A stretch of 64,000 nucleotides of DNA from Brenneria bubanii (GCF_022378355.1 NZ_JAKMAJ010000003.1:124001-188000), one strand, 5' to 3'; shown: positions 1-9,295, counted from the stretch's first letter. Numbers and translations are program-made. Notes: generated by a model not told the origin, from the letters alone.

Positions 1-1
1 A

Positions 2-109
2 GTCGCGGCCAAACAGCTTCGTGCTGAAAAGAAGAAAAACAAATTCAAACCCGATACTTCAGCTACCTATAGCTGGTCGGCCAATACCAGCCTGCGGGGA
101 CGTCGTTAG
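2..109 (+). CDS. C-terminal fragment of an unidentified gene
   Basis: An open frame enters from the left edge and ends at a TAG at 107-109. It encodes the last 35 residues of a protein whose start lies outside the window. The visible tail is basic (KKKNK, LRGRR) with Ser/Thr and Trp residues, and no domain is recognisable. The phase is supported by the absence of stops back to base 2 and by a long hairpin immediately after the stop. No function is proposed. Confidence 0.5.
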   Translation, partial: VAAKQLRAEKKKNKFKPDTSATYSWSANTSLRGRR

Positions 110-116
110 GCTTTAG

Positions 117-170
117 CCTGCGCGGCTTCTCTCGGGTGATAACGCGGCTACCATCCGAGAGAAGCGCAGG
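117..170. terminator. Long hairpin between convergent genes
   Basis: An 11-bp perfect stem (125-135 with 155-165) is extended by an outer 5-bp stem (117-121 with 166-170), with a three-base bulge on the left side. It fills the gap between the rightward partial gene and the leftward YciI-like gene and could terminate both. There is no clear T tract, so a bidirectional terminator role is inferred from position and structure. Confidence 0.45.
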
Positions 171-171
171 A

Positions 172-456
172 TTAGATCGCTTTTAATATATCCAATTCAC
201 TGCTCGTCATTGACGGCGCAAACTCAATGATGTCATAGCTGGCAACCGCATTGAACGGGTCTTCAGCCAGCACCGATTCAAGTGCAGAGCGTTCCATGGT
301 TTTGGCGAAAATCACCCCGCCGGTGCGCGGCACCTTCCTGCCTGAAGCAACAAAAACGCCCTGGGCATAATATTTTTTCAACCAGCTGACGTGGTTTTCC
401 AGCAGGGCTTCCACCGTTTCAATCGGTTGATTGTAAGTGAGACTAATTATGAACAT
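172..456 (-). CDS. YciI-like (YCII domain) protein
   Basis: A 94-residue protein covering essentially one complete YCII domain, a ferredoxin-like fold of about 95 residues. It begins MFIISLTYNQPIE, and His22 (ENHVSWLKKYY) lies where the family has a conserved, possibly catalytic, His. The middle has the typical G-G-V-I-F-A segment and a C-terminal SYDIIEF strand. An AAGGA site lies just upstream of the ATG. The biochemical role of most family members is unknown. It is transcribed away from srfA, with a 277-bp shared upstream region. The residue length matches E. coli YciI, but the tonB/yciA neighbourhood of that gene is absent, so I describe it as YciI-like only. Confidence 0.8.
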   Translation of the reverse strand: MFIISLTYNQPIETVEALLENHVSWLKKYYAQGVFVASGRKVPRTGGVIFAKTMERSALESVLAEDPFNAVASYDIIEFAPSMTSSELDILKAI

Positions 457-733
457 CCTGTATCCTTTTATCTAGAATAAACAGGATATATATTAGCATG
501 TTATGGATGCGACGGATACGAATGACGGCTTCTTGACGCGCCTGAACGGCTGTATTGATGATTCTTTGAGCGGGAGCGATAACGCGCATTTATCATCTAT
601 GCTTTAAATATTTATCAGTTTTGCCCCTTCTTTAAGCATTTGATTCGCCATTATTAGCACTACAGTATAGCCTGTCGCAGATTACACACCCTTTTCTGCC
701 CTAGGTATCTACTACACACAAGGTCTTTTTTGC

Positions 734-2149
734 GTGACAAAATTATTTTTACGTAGCGGAAGTTTGGATGATTTTCTGGCTTTAGGCGAAAATGGACAGC
801 CAGTTTATGCCTCCGCGCTTCAACTACGGGAAACATTACGTCTCAGAAAACAGCAACAAATTGCAGATTGTCTGGCTATTCCGCAACCTAACGAGCGTGG
901 CGACCGTATTGACTGGTATTCGCCGGTCGCCGGCAAACTAACGTCCTGGATCGCCGCGAGTGAAGAAGAACGAGCCGCTGCGCTGAAATTATTAGAAAAG
1001 CATCAGTCCGCCGTCGCCGACATTAGCCAACGGGCGCAGAATGCGGAAAAACCCGCCCAAAAACTTTTTGGCGTGCTGTTGGCGAAGGCCATACAGTTCC
1101 CAGGCCCGAATCACGTTTATCTGGTCGACGGCAATCCCGTACTGACCTTCTGGGGATTCGTCAATCTCGATAAAAAATCCCGTGATGATGCGTTGGATTG
1201 CTTGCGGCTGGTCGAGAAAGCGGCAGAGCCGATTTATTCTCCGGTTTCCGCTTATGAAGAACCGCCGCTGACTGAGCCGGAGACGCCATCCGAACCAGAA
1301 CCTCAACCGGCGGCGGAATCCGAACCGCGCCCTGCTCCCGCCGCTGTCGTTGCATCGCCCCGCAGGCAGTGGTTGCGCTTTTGGTTGGTTCTGCCCGGCG
1401 TTGCCTTATTGGCCGTGCTTGCTCAACAAATTCGTGGGTGGATTGCTCCTCAGAATGATACGTCTGAGCCATCCGCGCTAACCACAAACACAAAACCGGA
1501 AAAACGCGTATTGGCTGCGTCGAACGCAGAGCCAAAACCAGAAGTTCAGCCGGTGGACGAGGCGGCGCCTGCCGCTCCGCCTGAAGTAGCTGCGCCTAAG
1601 CCTGATAATGAACCCCCTGCCGTTACGACACCTGAGCCTGCCGCCGTACCGGCCGAATCGCCATCTGTGGTTAAAGACGAACCCAAAGCGGCGGAAACGT
1701 TGCCTGTCGAGGCGCCCGCCACACCGGAGCCGCCGGTTGAAGCGCCGGCGGCCGTCGTGCATAAAGGCGAGCTGGTTATGCCTGCCGATGCCGTGAAAAT
1801 GGGCTCCGTCAGCTTTCTTAACGGAAGCTGGCGCGTATCGATAGATGTGAAAACGCCGGTTACCGGACGACCTCCAAGCCTGAACTATCAGATTAAAAAC
1901 GGTAAAGGAACCGCAAAAATCACGCATGGCGATGGCGTTATCTGCCGAACGAATATTGAAGCTGGATTGATGAGTTCCGGCAATCTGGTTATTAATAGCC
2001 GTGCCAGAGCGCGGTGCAGCGATAATACCCGATATCAGATGCCGGAGATCGTATGTAAACAGGGGGCGGCGGGCATTGCGGAATGCAGCGGTCGTTATAA
2101 CGCCAATGCGGTCTTCCCCATGACGATAAAGCGCGAGAGTAAACGATAA
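734..2149 (+). CDS. srfA: SrfA, first gene of srfABC
   Basis: A 471-residue protein starting at GTG (AAGG at 720-723), overlapping srfB by one base (TAATG). The N-terminal ~185 residues form a soluble alpha/beta region. A Pro/Glu-rich linker leads into one transmembrane segment at about residues 213-233 (LRFWLVLPGVALLAVLA). Then comes a long Ala/Pro/Glu-rich spacer (to about 350) and a C-terminal ~120-residue domain with three or four Cys (VICRT, RARCSD, IVCKQG, AECSG) that could form disulfides if periplasmic. The layout suggests an inner-membrane protein with a cytoplasmic N-terminus, a flexible periplasmic spacer and a periplasmic domain; topology is inferred. Identification rests on the conserved srfA-srfB-srfC trio, first named in Salmonella as SsrB-regulated factors. 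No biochemical function is established. Confidence 0.82.
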   Translation: MTKLFLRSGSLDDFLALGENGQPVYASALQLRETLRLRKQQQIADCLAIPQPNERGDRIDWYSPVAGKLTSWIAASEEERAAALKLLEKHQSAVADISQRAQNAEKPAQKLFGVLLAKAIQFPGPNHVYLVDGNPVLTFWGFVNLDKKSRDDALDCLRLVEKAAEPIYSPVSAYEEPPLTEPETPSEPEPQPAAESEPRPAPAAVVASPRRQWLRFWLVLPGVALLAVLAQQIRGWIAPQNDTSEPSALTTNTKPEKRVLAASNAEPKPEVQPVDEAAPAAPPEVAAPKPDNEPPAVTTPEPAAVPAESPSVVKDEPKAAETLPVEAPATPEPPVEAPAAVVHKGELVMPADAVKMGSVSFLNGSWRVSIDVKTPVTGRPPSLNYQIKNGKGTAKITHGDGVICRTNIEAGLMSSGNLVINSRARARCSDNTRYQMPEIVCKQGAAGIAECSGRYNANAVFPMTIKRESKR

Positions 2150-5142
2150 TGCTGGCGACGATCACCGATTACAAACAGAGAATTACGCTTATTCAGGACA
2201 GCGGCATTCAGTTTCTGGATTTTGCGTTGAAACCAGAATTATCCACCGATTTCTCTTACAAGTATGTGCGCAAAAGCGCCAATGGACCGCTGTTGCGTCT
2301 GGTTTATGACCAGCAAACGGATAAATATATACTTCCGTCCCCGGCAGGCGCCCCGCCCGAAGTGGTCAGGCCCGAATTGAGCATCCCGCTGGAGCAGTCG
2401 CTGAAGTTACTGGAGAAAATCTGGCTGCCGCTGCCCTTTTTCCGCTTCAATCCGCCGCGTACCTTCATGGGCGGCCCGGATAACTGGGCGCGGGTGCAAG
2501 TCCTGGCGCTGGATACCCCGGATGCGGACGGAAATACACATCGGATTTGTTTGGCCTTTGACACCAAAGTGTATCCCGAGGGACACGAATATGAGTCGCT
2601 GGCGCCGAGCGCCAATGATATTAAAACCGGCGGCAGTTTTTCGCTGGCCTATCACAGCGAAGAGCTGGGCGAATTTCTTGATCTGACCTGGGTGGACGGC
2701 TGGTTGAGGGAAGTATTTACCCAGCAGGCGCGTAAGCTGGAAAACCGCCCTAACGGGCAGATAAAAGCGGCGATCCGCGGGTTTGAGTATCAGGCGCATT
2801 ATATGAACCTGCTGGATATGTTGGGCAATCAACTGTCGATACCCGAAATTCGTATTAATACCAGCACGCTTCAGGAACCCACCGTTAACGTCGATCTGAT
2901 TCTGGACGTCGGCAACTCCCATACCTGCGGTATTTTGGTTGAAGATCACGCCGATGAAAGCAACGGATTAAAACAGACTTATGAGCTGAATCTGCGTGAC
3001 TTAAGCGAACCGCATTATCTGTATAACGAGCTGTTTGAAAGCCGGGTCGAGTTTTCCCAGGCCAGGTTCGGCAAGGAAAACTTTTCCGTTGAAAGCGGTC
3101 GCGATGACGCTTTTGTCTGGCCGTCGATCGCCCGTGTGGGGCGTGAGGCGGGTCGAATGGCGCTGCTGCGTCAGGGCCTGGACGGTTCAACCGGTATTTC
3201 CAGTCCGCGTCGCTATCTGTGGGATGAAGAAAGCTATGCGCCGGGCTGGCGTTTCAGTCAGTCGTCCGATTCGGATGTAATAAGCGAACCGCTAGCCACG
3301 GCGATGCCGCTGACCATTTTACTTAATGATGAAGGTCAACCGCTGTACGCTCAGCCGATTGAAGATCGTCTTCCGGTTTTTTCCCCGCACTACAGCCGCA
3401 GTTCGGTCATGACGTTTATGCTGTCCGAACTGTTGTTGCAGGCGCTGATGCAGATGAACAGCGTGGCTCAGCGCCTGAGGATGGTCCACTCCACCGCGCC
3501 TCGTCAACTGCGCAATATTATCCTTACCCTGCCCTCGGCGATGCCGAAGCCGGAACGTGAAATATTTCGCCGTCGGATGAATGAAGCCATCGGTCTGGTG
3601 TGGAAATCAATGGGATGGCATCCGCTGGATGACGATTTCACTACGCCGGAGGATAAACAGCGAAGCCGTGTTCCGGTGCCGGATGTGCAAATCGAGTGGG
3701 ATGAAGCCACCTGCGGACAGATGGTCTACCTGTACAATGAAGCGCAGGTCAATTTCGGCGGACGCGCTGAAGACTTTTTTGCCAGTATGGCGCGCCCGGA
3801 TAAAGAGCTGTCGGCCGACGAACCGGCGGGAAAAACCTTACGTATCGCATCGATTGATATCGGCGGCGGCACCACCGACCTGGCGATCACCCAATATCTG
3901 CTGGATGATGGCGTCGGCAATAATGTAAAAATCATTCCGCGTCTGCTATTCCGGGAAGGCTTTAAGGTGGCGGGCGACGATATTCTGCTGGACGTTATTC
4001 AGCTTTATGTCTTGCCGGCGTTACAGGCCGAGTTGAAAACGGCGGGTCTGGCTAACCCCGATGAGCTGATGGTCAAGCTATTCGGCAACGATGGGCGAAT
4101 CGATGGACAACTGACGTTGCGCCAACAGGTGACGTTACAGATTTTCATCCCTATCGGCCGCGCGATTCTTGAATCTTATGAACAGTTCGACCCGCTTGAT
4201 ATCAGCGCCGAGGTAGAATCAACCTTTGGTGAACTGCTGGATCAGAACCCGACCTCCCAGGTGCTGGAGTACATCAATACCGAAGTTCAGCGCCAACTCC
4301 CCCCGTCGGATGGCGATACGTTTGATATTCTACAGGTGCCGCTTATTCTCAAACTGAGCAAGCTCCACGCGGAGTTTCTCTCCAACCGGATGAATATCAC
4401 CCAGAATTTGCGCTTAATGTCTGAAGTCGTCTCGCTTTACTCCTGCGATGTGCTGTTGCTGACCGGCCGCCCTTCCCGCTTTCCCGGCATTCAGGCGCTG
4501 TTCCGGCATTTGCAACCGCTACCGATTAACCGAATGCTATCGCTGGATGGTTATCACACCAACGACTGGTATCCGTTCAATAAGCGCGGACGCATTGATA
4601 ACCCAAAATCCACCGCGGCGGTTGGGGCGATGCTTTGCCTGCTGGCTCTCGACCTGAGACTGCCGGGCTTTTATTTCAAAGTCGGCGATTTTCAACCCTA
4701 TTCGACCGTGCGTTATCTGGGCATGATGGATAGCAACAATGCGCTGACCACCGATAACGTTTATTACAGCGATATCGATCTGGATGACCCCGACTTTATG
4801 CTGGATGCCAACTCTCATTTCCAGGTTCGCGGCTCGCTCTGTCTGGGGTTCCGCCAGCTTGATAACGAACGCTGGCCGGCATCGTCGCTCTATACCCTGT
4901 CGATTGTCGATCAGGAGTTGGCCAGAAAAGTGGTCGGCGACAGTAATCTGCGCGTCAGATTGGCGGTGACCAAAGGCGACGATCAGGATAGCCCTGAACG
5001 CTTTGTCATCGCTGATGCCGTTCTTGACGATGGCAGCCGCGTTCCTCCCCAACATTTGCGGCTTAAATTGAACACATTGGCCGCCAACGGCTCAGGAGCA
5101 ACCCATTATTGGATCGATAGTGGGAGTGTATTTAGAAAATGA
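2149..5142 (+). CDS. srfB: SrfB, Hsp70/actin-fold ATPase-like protein
   Basis: A 997-residue protein translationally coupled to srfA (1-bp overlap) and srfC (ATGA overlap). Three signature segments of the Hsp70/actin ATPase fold are readable. A phosphate-1-like loop, DVGNSHT, begins at Asp253. A phosphate-2-like loop, DIGGGTTD, spans residues 570-577. An adenosine-like motif, LLLTGRPSRFPG, lies near 769-780. The first ~240 residues precede the ATPase core and have no recognisable domain. The C-terminal ~150 residues are an extra beta-rich region. No signal peptide is seen, so it is presumably cytoplasmic, perhaps docking on the SrfA N-terminus. Members of this fold act as chaperone ATPases, cytomotive filaments or sugar kinases; which applies here is unknown. 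Confidence 0.88.
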   Translation: MLATITDYKQRITLIQDSGIQFLDFALKPELSTDFSYKYVRKSANGPLLRLVYDQQTDKYILPSPAGAPPEVVRPELSIPLEQSLKLLEKIWLPLPFFRFNPPRTFMGGPDNWARVQVLALDTPDADGNTHRICLAFDTKVYPEGHEYESLAPSANDIKTGGSFSLAYHSEELGEFLDLTWVDGWLREVFTQQARKLENRPNGQIKAAIRGFEYQAHYMNLLDMLGNQLSIPEIRINTSTLQEPTVNVDLILDVGNSHTCGILVEDHADESNGLKQTYELNLRDLSEPHYLYNELFESRVEFSQARFGKENFSVESGRDDAFVWPSIARVGREAGRMALLRQGLDGSTGISSPRRYLWDEESYAPGWRFSQSSDSDVISEPLATAMPLTILLNDEGQPLYAQPIEDRLPVFSPHYSRSSVMTFMLSELLLQALMQMNSVAQRLRMVHSTAPRQLRNIILTLPSAMPKPEREIFRRRMNEAIGLVWKSMGWHPLDDDFTTPEDKQRSRVPVPDVQIEWDEATCGQMVYLYNEAQVNFGGRAEDFFASMARPDKELSADEPAGKTLRIASIDIGGGTTDLAITQYLLDDGVGNNVKIIPRLLFREGFKVAGDDILLDVIQLYVLPALQAELKTAGLANPDELMVKLFGNDGRIDGQLTLRQQVTLQIFIPIGRAILESYEQFDPLDISAEVESTFGELLDQNPTSQVLEYINTEVQRQLPPSDGDTFDILQVPLILKLSKLHAEFLSNRMNITQNLRLMSEVVSLYSCDVLLLTGRPSRFPGIQALFRHLQPLPINRMLSLDGYHTNDWYPFNKRGRIDNPKSTAAVGAMLCLLALDLRLPGFYFKVGDFQPYSTVRYLGMMDSNNALTTDNVYYSDIDLDDPDFMLDANSHFQVRGSLCLGFRQLDNERWPASSLYTLSIVDQELARKVVGDSNLRVRLAVTKGDDQDSPERFVIADAVLDDGSRVPPQHLRLKLNTLAANGSGATHYWIDSGSVFRK

Positions 5143-7610
5143 AACCACTCACGCCAAAACAACTGTCAAGCCGACTCAATAGCCAGCTACAGGCCGTAGC
5201 TCAAGGCGTTGATCAGGCTATCGACTGGATTGAAACCACCCGACAAAATGCGCCGCGGCTGGATATTGAAGCCGACCGGCTAATCGTCAAGCTGCGGCGT
5301 AACCGCGATAAGGCAAAGCACTTATCGGATGTGACGCTAAAAGATATCGCCATCGGTTTTTTCGGCCTGTCGCAGGCGGGAAAATCCTACCTGATTTCAT
5401 CACTGGCGGCCGGCGAGAATGGTAAGCTTGAAACCTTCTTTGAAGGGCAACAAATTGATTTTCTTACCCATATCAACCCAAGCAGTCAGCCTACCGCGCT
5501 GGTTACCCGCTTTAGCCGCCAGACGGGCGTAAAGAATAAATCCTTTCCCGTCCAGTTGCTGCTGCTCACGGAGGTCGATATTGGCAAGATTATCGCCAAT
5601 GCCTTTTTGCACGACCTTAATCGGGAAAACGGATTTGAAGAACTGGATGAGCAGTTCATCGACGAACACCTGAAAACGTTGCTGATGCACCGTCAGCCGG
5701 AACCGGTCGATGGCATGAATGCGGATGAGGTGGTTGCATTATGGGACTATCTTGCTCGTCATGACGCCAAACGGCAAAAACAGCTGGAAACGCGTTTCTG
5801 GCCGGTTGCGGTTGAGCTGGCGCCCTATCTGGGCGTTGACGATCGCGCCCAGCTGTTCTCGGTGCTGTGGGGAAGCAACCATGAGCTGACGGCAGCCTAT
5901 CGCCACTTTTCTCATACCCTACAGCACCTTTCCTGCGCGCATAAGATACTGGCTCCGCTGCGGGTATTGGCCGATGAAGCGCTGCAACCCGTTGACGCCA
6001 TTATTCACGGCGCGGCGTTGGCGCGTCTTAATACGGCTTATGATCCCGGCGTGTTGGTGCGTCCTGTCTTGAATGGCCGTGCGGCAAAGACGGTTGAGCT
6101 ATCGCAGGCTGAATTGGCCATGCTGACCGTTGAGCTGCTGATCCCGTTGCATTCGCCACCGCGTGAGGCTTTGTTTGAACAGGTCGATATTCTCGATTTC
6201 CCGGGTTTCGGCGACAGCACGGAAATGGCCGATACCCCTGAAGCGGAAGGACAAACAAAACAGCCGCCGCACCCGCTGGCGGCTACGCTCCTGCGCGCCA
6301 AGCGTGCCTATTTGCTTGAACGCTATACCGATAACCATGAAATGAACGTGCTGATGGTCTGCACCGCCGCCGGCAATCGATCAGACGTGAAAATCGTAGG
6401 CAAAGCGCTGGATCACTGGGTCAAGCAGACCCAGGGAGAAAATACCCAGGTTCGCAGCCGTCGCAAGCCGGGGCTGATTTGGGCGGTGACCCGATTTGAT
6501 CGTCGCGTTACCCACGGACAAAACCATGATGCGGCCGTACAGCGTTACGTCGGCAATCCTGGCGATGCCTGGGGCACCATGCTGGCGATGGATAAACGCG
6601 GCGTCAGCCGGATGGCGGCCTGGCTCGGGACGGAAGTGCATCGTGAGGTGAAGCTCGGTCGCATCAATGAGCAGCTTGGCGAAATACAGCGAGAATTAGG
6701 CGACAACCTGCTGGGCAACTGGTATCAGCCTACCGGGACTGACGACCCGGTGAAAAAACAACAGATAGCGGAAACCCTGCTTAAATCGTTGCAAACCCGC
6801 ACCGGCGTTCATGGCGAACTGCTGGAGCGGCTGCTGCCTTCCCGTGATGAGCTGCGGCGTCTTTACCTGCAACAGCAGGTTAAATCCGGCTACAGCAATC
6901 ATCATCCGGACGTAGAAGAGCTTAGCGCGCCGCTGACCGGCAGCGATCCCTTCGGCATCGGCGTCGAAATCGACCTGTTTGCCGACGAACCGGTGAAGGC
7001 GGAAGAGCCGCTATCCCCGGTTCAGGAGATGGACCATGGTTATGAGGCGGAATATGCGCACAACGTTTATCGTTATTGGATAAACCATTTACGCAGCTTG
7101 CCGGAAAATGCGCCGCTGGTTGAACTTCTGGGCGTGACGAAAGCGACGATTGAAGTGCTGGTGGAGGAACTGATTACCGCAAGTATCAGAATGGCTATCG
7201 AAGCGTCGCTGATCGCGATGCTGGTGGATTCGGATCAGTTGGGGGGGCTCCGAGAAAACAAAGCGGATCGACAGGTCTCTCGCGTCCTTACGGTGCTGGG
7301 TGATTTTGTCGCCTGGCTGGGGTTCCAGCAAATAGATGAAGCGCAGCGACCCGCCAGCCGCATCAATCGCGGTCATAACATTTTCGCCAAGCCGGAAAAA
7401 CAGGCGGTGAGCTGGGGCGCGTCGCAGCGTCTGACCAAGTTGTCATTAACGCCGACCAATAATACGGCTTTTTACATTTATGACTGGCTGGTCGGCCTGA
7501 ATGAAATGATTATACAAAACACCGGATACTCCGCCGGACGCGAAGTCAGCGCGCAACAGCGCGAGCAGTTGGGCATTATTCTGAGCTTGATTAAACCTGA
7601 CGCAAAATAA
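5139..7610 (+). CDS. srfC: SrfC, dynamin-like large GTPase
   Basis: An 823-residue protein overlapping srfB by four bases. GTPase motifs are readable: G1 P-loop GLSQAGKS at 76-83, a G3 segment LDFPGFGDS with Asp353 and Gly356, and a T-R-F-D element at 451-454 in the place of G4 (non-canonical, the family norm being N/T-K-x-D). A ~250-residue insertion separates G1 from G3, typical of divergent bacterial dynamin-like proteins rather than small Ras-type GTPases. The C-terminal half is mostly helical and contains hydrophobic helices near 680-700 that could touch membrane. It is the last gene of the operon, and a hairpin follows the stop. Function is unknown; membrane remodelling powered by GTP is an inference from the fold. 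Confidence 0.87.
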   Translation: MKPLTPKQLSSRLNSQLQAVAQGVDQAIDWIETTRQNAPRLDIEADRLIVKLRRNRDKAKHLSDVTLKDIAIGFFGLSQAGKSYLISSLAAGENGKLETFFEGQQIDFLTHINPSSQPTALVTRFSRQTGVKNKSFPVQLLLLTEVDIGKIIANAFLHDLNRENGFEELDEQFIDEHLKTLLMHRQPEPVDGMNADEVVALWDYLARHDAKRQKQLETRFWPVAVELAPYLGVDDRAQLFSVLWGSNHELTAAYRHFSHTLQHLSCAHKILAPLRVLADEALQPVDAIIHGAALARLNTAYDPGVLVRPVLNGRAAKTVELSQAELAMLTVELLIPLHSPPREALFEQVDILDFPGFGDSTEMADTPEAEGQTKQPPHPLAATLLRAKRAYLLERYTDNHEMNVLMVCTAAGNRSDVKIVGKALDHWVKQTQGENTQVRSRRKPGLIWAVTRFDRRVTHGQNHDAAVQRYVGNPGDAWGTMLAMDKRGVSRMAAWLGTEVHREVKLGRINEQLGEIQRELGDNLLGNWYQPTGTDDPVKKQQIAETLLKSLQTRTGVHGELLERLLPSRDELRRLYLQQQVKSGYSNHHPDVEELSAPLTGSDPFGIGVEIDLFADEPVKAEEPLSPVQEMDHGYEAEYAHNVYRYWINHLRSLPENAPLVELLGVTKATIEVLVEELITASIRMAIEASLIAMLVDSDQLGGLRENKADRQVSRVLTVLGDFVAWLGFQQIDEAQRPASRINRGHNIFAKPEKQAVSWGASQRLTKLSLTPTNNTAFYIYDWLVGLNEMIIQNTGYSAGREVSAQQREQLGIILSLIKPDAK

Positions 7611-7619
7611 TGCGCTGAT

Positions 7620-7648
7620 CATCCCCGGTTTCGCCGGGGATGTTTCCC
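7620..7648 (+). terminator. Terminator of srfABC
   Basis: A perfect 9-bp GC-rich stem (CATCCCCGG at 7620-7628 with CCGGGGATG at 7634-7642) with a 5-base loop starts ten bases after the srfC stop. Only three T follow before a C run, so the signal is moderate. Confidence 0.6.
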
Positions 7649-7793
7649 CCTATCCAGCCTTCATCCGCCACCAATGGCCATCGTCCACCGTTTCGCGCCG
7701 TTATTCGGCGGTCTACTGACGGAAATTGACAGTCGAGTCCGCTACGCTTTGGTTTTCGCTCGTTGTGCGATATGACCAAAGAGGATTATTTCC

Positions 7794-8381
7794 ATGACTA
7801 AAGCCATGACCATCATCACTGAAAACTTTTCCGACTGGGAAACGGCGCTGATCAATTCCACCTGCCGCTCCTATTACGGTTTCGATACGCAGTTCGCCTC
7901 TCCTGGTGGGGGGGCGGTGACGTCCTCGGGCGGCATGAGGGTCACGCCCCATATGGCGATAGAAAATATTCAGCTTGATGATATTGACCTGCTAATCATC
8001 TGCGGAGGCACCCTCTGGCGCAGCAGCCGGGCGCCGAATATCGAGAGGCTGGTTGCTGAAGCCCATGATAGAAATATCGTCGTTGCCGGCATTTGCGACG
8101 GCACCCGGGTGTTGGCGCAGGCCGGCGTACTCAATGCGCTGCGCCACACGTCCAATTCGGCAGAAAATCTGCTGGTTCTGAATTATGACGGAGCCGCGTA
8201 CTATCAGAATGTCCCTTATGCCGTCGCCGATCGTCGGGTCGTCACCGCGCCCGGTTCCGCGCCGGTCAGCTTTATGGCGGAAATTCTGCATGTGCTGGGA
8301 ATTAGAGACGAAACACTCAATGCCTATTTGGCGATGCACGCGGCTGAACACCGCAAATCCGCAGGCAATATCATGCCTTGA
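7794..8381 (+). CDS. DJ-1/PfpI family protein (putative glutamine amidotransferase-like)
   Basis: A 195-residue protein of the DJ-1/PfpI superfamily. The nucleophile-elbow motif AGICDGT places the reactive Cys at residue 101, and an acidic residue near the N-terminus (Glu10) is in the usual position to contact it. Length matches the single-domain family norm of 180-200. The start has a good AGAGGA site about ten bases upstream. Known members include glyoxalase III-type, protein-repair and peptidase-like enzymes; the sequence alone does not choose among them. It stands alone between srfABC and ogt with its own 180-bp upstream gap. Confidence 0.82.
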   Translation: MTKAMTIITENFSDWETALINSTCRSYYGFDTQFASPGGGAVTSSGGMRVTPHMAIENIQLDDIDLLIICGGTLWRSSRAPNIERLVAEAHDRNIVVAGICDGTRVLAQAGVLNALRHTSNSAENLLVLNYDGAAYYQNVPYAVADRRVVTAPGSAPVSFMAEILHVLGIRDETLNAYLAMHAAEHRKSAGNIMP

Positions 8382-8588
8382 GGTGACAGAAAATCACCTG
8401 TGATGACGTGAGCGTACAGCAAAACAGCCGCGTGATTTTTCTTCCATTTTTCAGATGGAAGTGATGATAATCTGCGACTTCACCGGCGTTATGTGGTATT
8501 CGACACGTTCAATGATTCATTGAACGCTATTATGACGATTGTTATCAAGCGCTAACGCGCCCGTGGGATAAATCGGTAAGGAGTGATG

Positions 8589-9122
8589 ATGCAGGTTTTT
8601 TTTCTGGATACGCTGCCAACCCCTATAGGGGAATTAATGATTGTGGCGGATGAGAATAATTGCCTACGGGCGGTGGAATGGCGTGAATATGAGGAAAAGT
8701 TATATCGTTCGCTGAATAGACGTTACGCAAATGATCCATTTACGTTGCGGTCAGGGAATAATCCTGGTGGATTAACCGATAGTCTGCAACGTTATTTCGC
8801 CGGCGATTTGAACGCCATCAATGCGCTGGCCGTGGTTTTCGCCGGTACGGTATTTCAGCAACGGGTGTGGCAGACATTGAGAGAAATTCCATGTGGAGAA
8901 ACAATTAGTTACGGTGAGCTGGCTCTGCGACTGGGGAATCCTGCCGCCTCGCGCGCCGTCGGGATGGCCAATGGTTCAAACCCGATTAGCATCGTCGTCC
9001 CTTGTCATCGCGTTATCGGCGCCAATGGCGCATTGACCGGCTATGCCGGCGGTATTTATCGCAAGCAGTGGCTACTCAGTCACGAAGGGTATTTCCCGCA
9101 GCAAAATATATTAGCGCTGTAA
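8589..9122 (+). CDS. ogt: Ogt, O6-alkylguanine-DNA alkyltransferase
   Basis: A suicidal DNA-repair protein that transfers methyl groups from O6-methylguanine or O4-methylthymine to its own Cys. The acceptor motif is PCHRVIG, and with the ATG at 8589 the acceptor is Cys139, the same number as in E. coli Ogt. The NPGGL, GETISYGEL and ANGSNPISIVVPCHR segments are all present. Two earlier in-frame starts (GTG 8583, ATG 8586) overlap or crowd the AAGGAG at 8578-8583, so 8589 with 5-base spacing is preferred. The product is 177 residues. It precedes fnr as in E. coli. Confidence 0.94.
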   Translation: MQVFFLDTLPTPIGELMIVADENNCLRAVEWREYEEKLYRSLNRRYANDPFTLRSGNNPGGLTDSLQRYFAGDLNAINALAVVFAGTVFQQRVWQTLREIPCGETISYGELALRLGNPAASRAVGMANGSNPISIVVPCHRVIGANGALTGYAGGIYRKQWLLSHEGYFPQQNILAL

Positions 9123-9261
9123 ATGATATCGTTGGGCTCAATAGCCTGAGTGATAAAGCGTATTTTAATCAGGCGCAAAGTTAAATTATCACTTTGTTCA
9201 CTCTTTATTGAGCTGTTGGAGCGGTCATCGGGCTTATCAGCAGCGTTAAAAGCTGTTAAAA

Positions 9262-9275
9262 TTGACCAATATCAA
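9262..9275 (+). promoter_or_regulatory. FNR box upstream of fnr
   Basis: TTGAC-CAAT-ATCAA differs at one position from the FNR consensus TTGAT-N4-ATCAA and lies 20 bp upstream of the fnr start. In E. coli fnr is negatively autoregulated through such a site, so the same control is likely here. Confidence 0.75.
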
Positions 9276-9295
9276 TTATCGCCTGAGCAAAGTCT

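Noticed and set aside
1478..1927. An Arg/Phe-rich leftward frame opposite srfA
   Set aside because: It is the mirror of the Pro/Ala/Glu-rich spacer codons of srfA; the Arg-rich composition is an artefact.
8381..8399. AGGTGA-N7-TCACCT after the PfpI gene as a terminator
   Set aside because: The stem is only six base pairs and no T tract follows; it may be coincidence.
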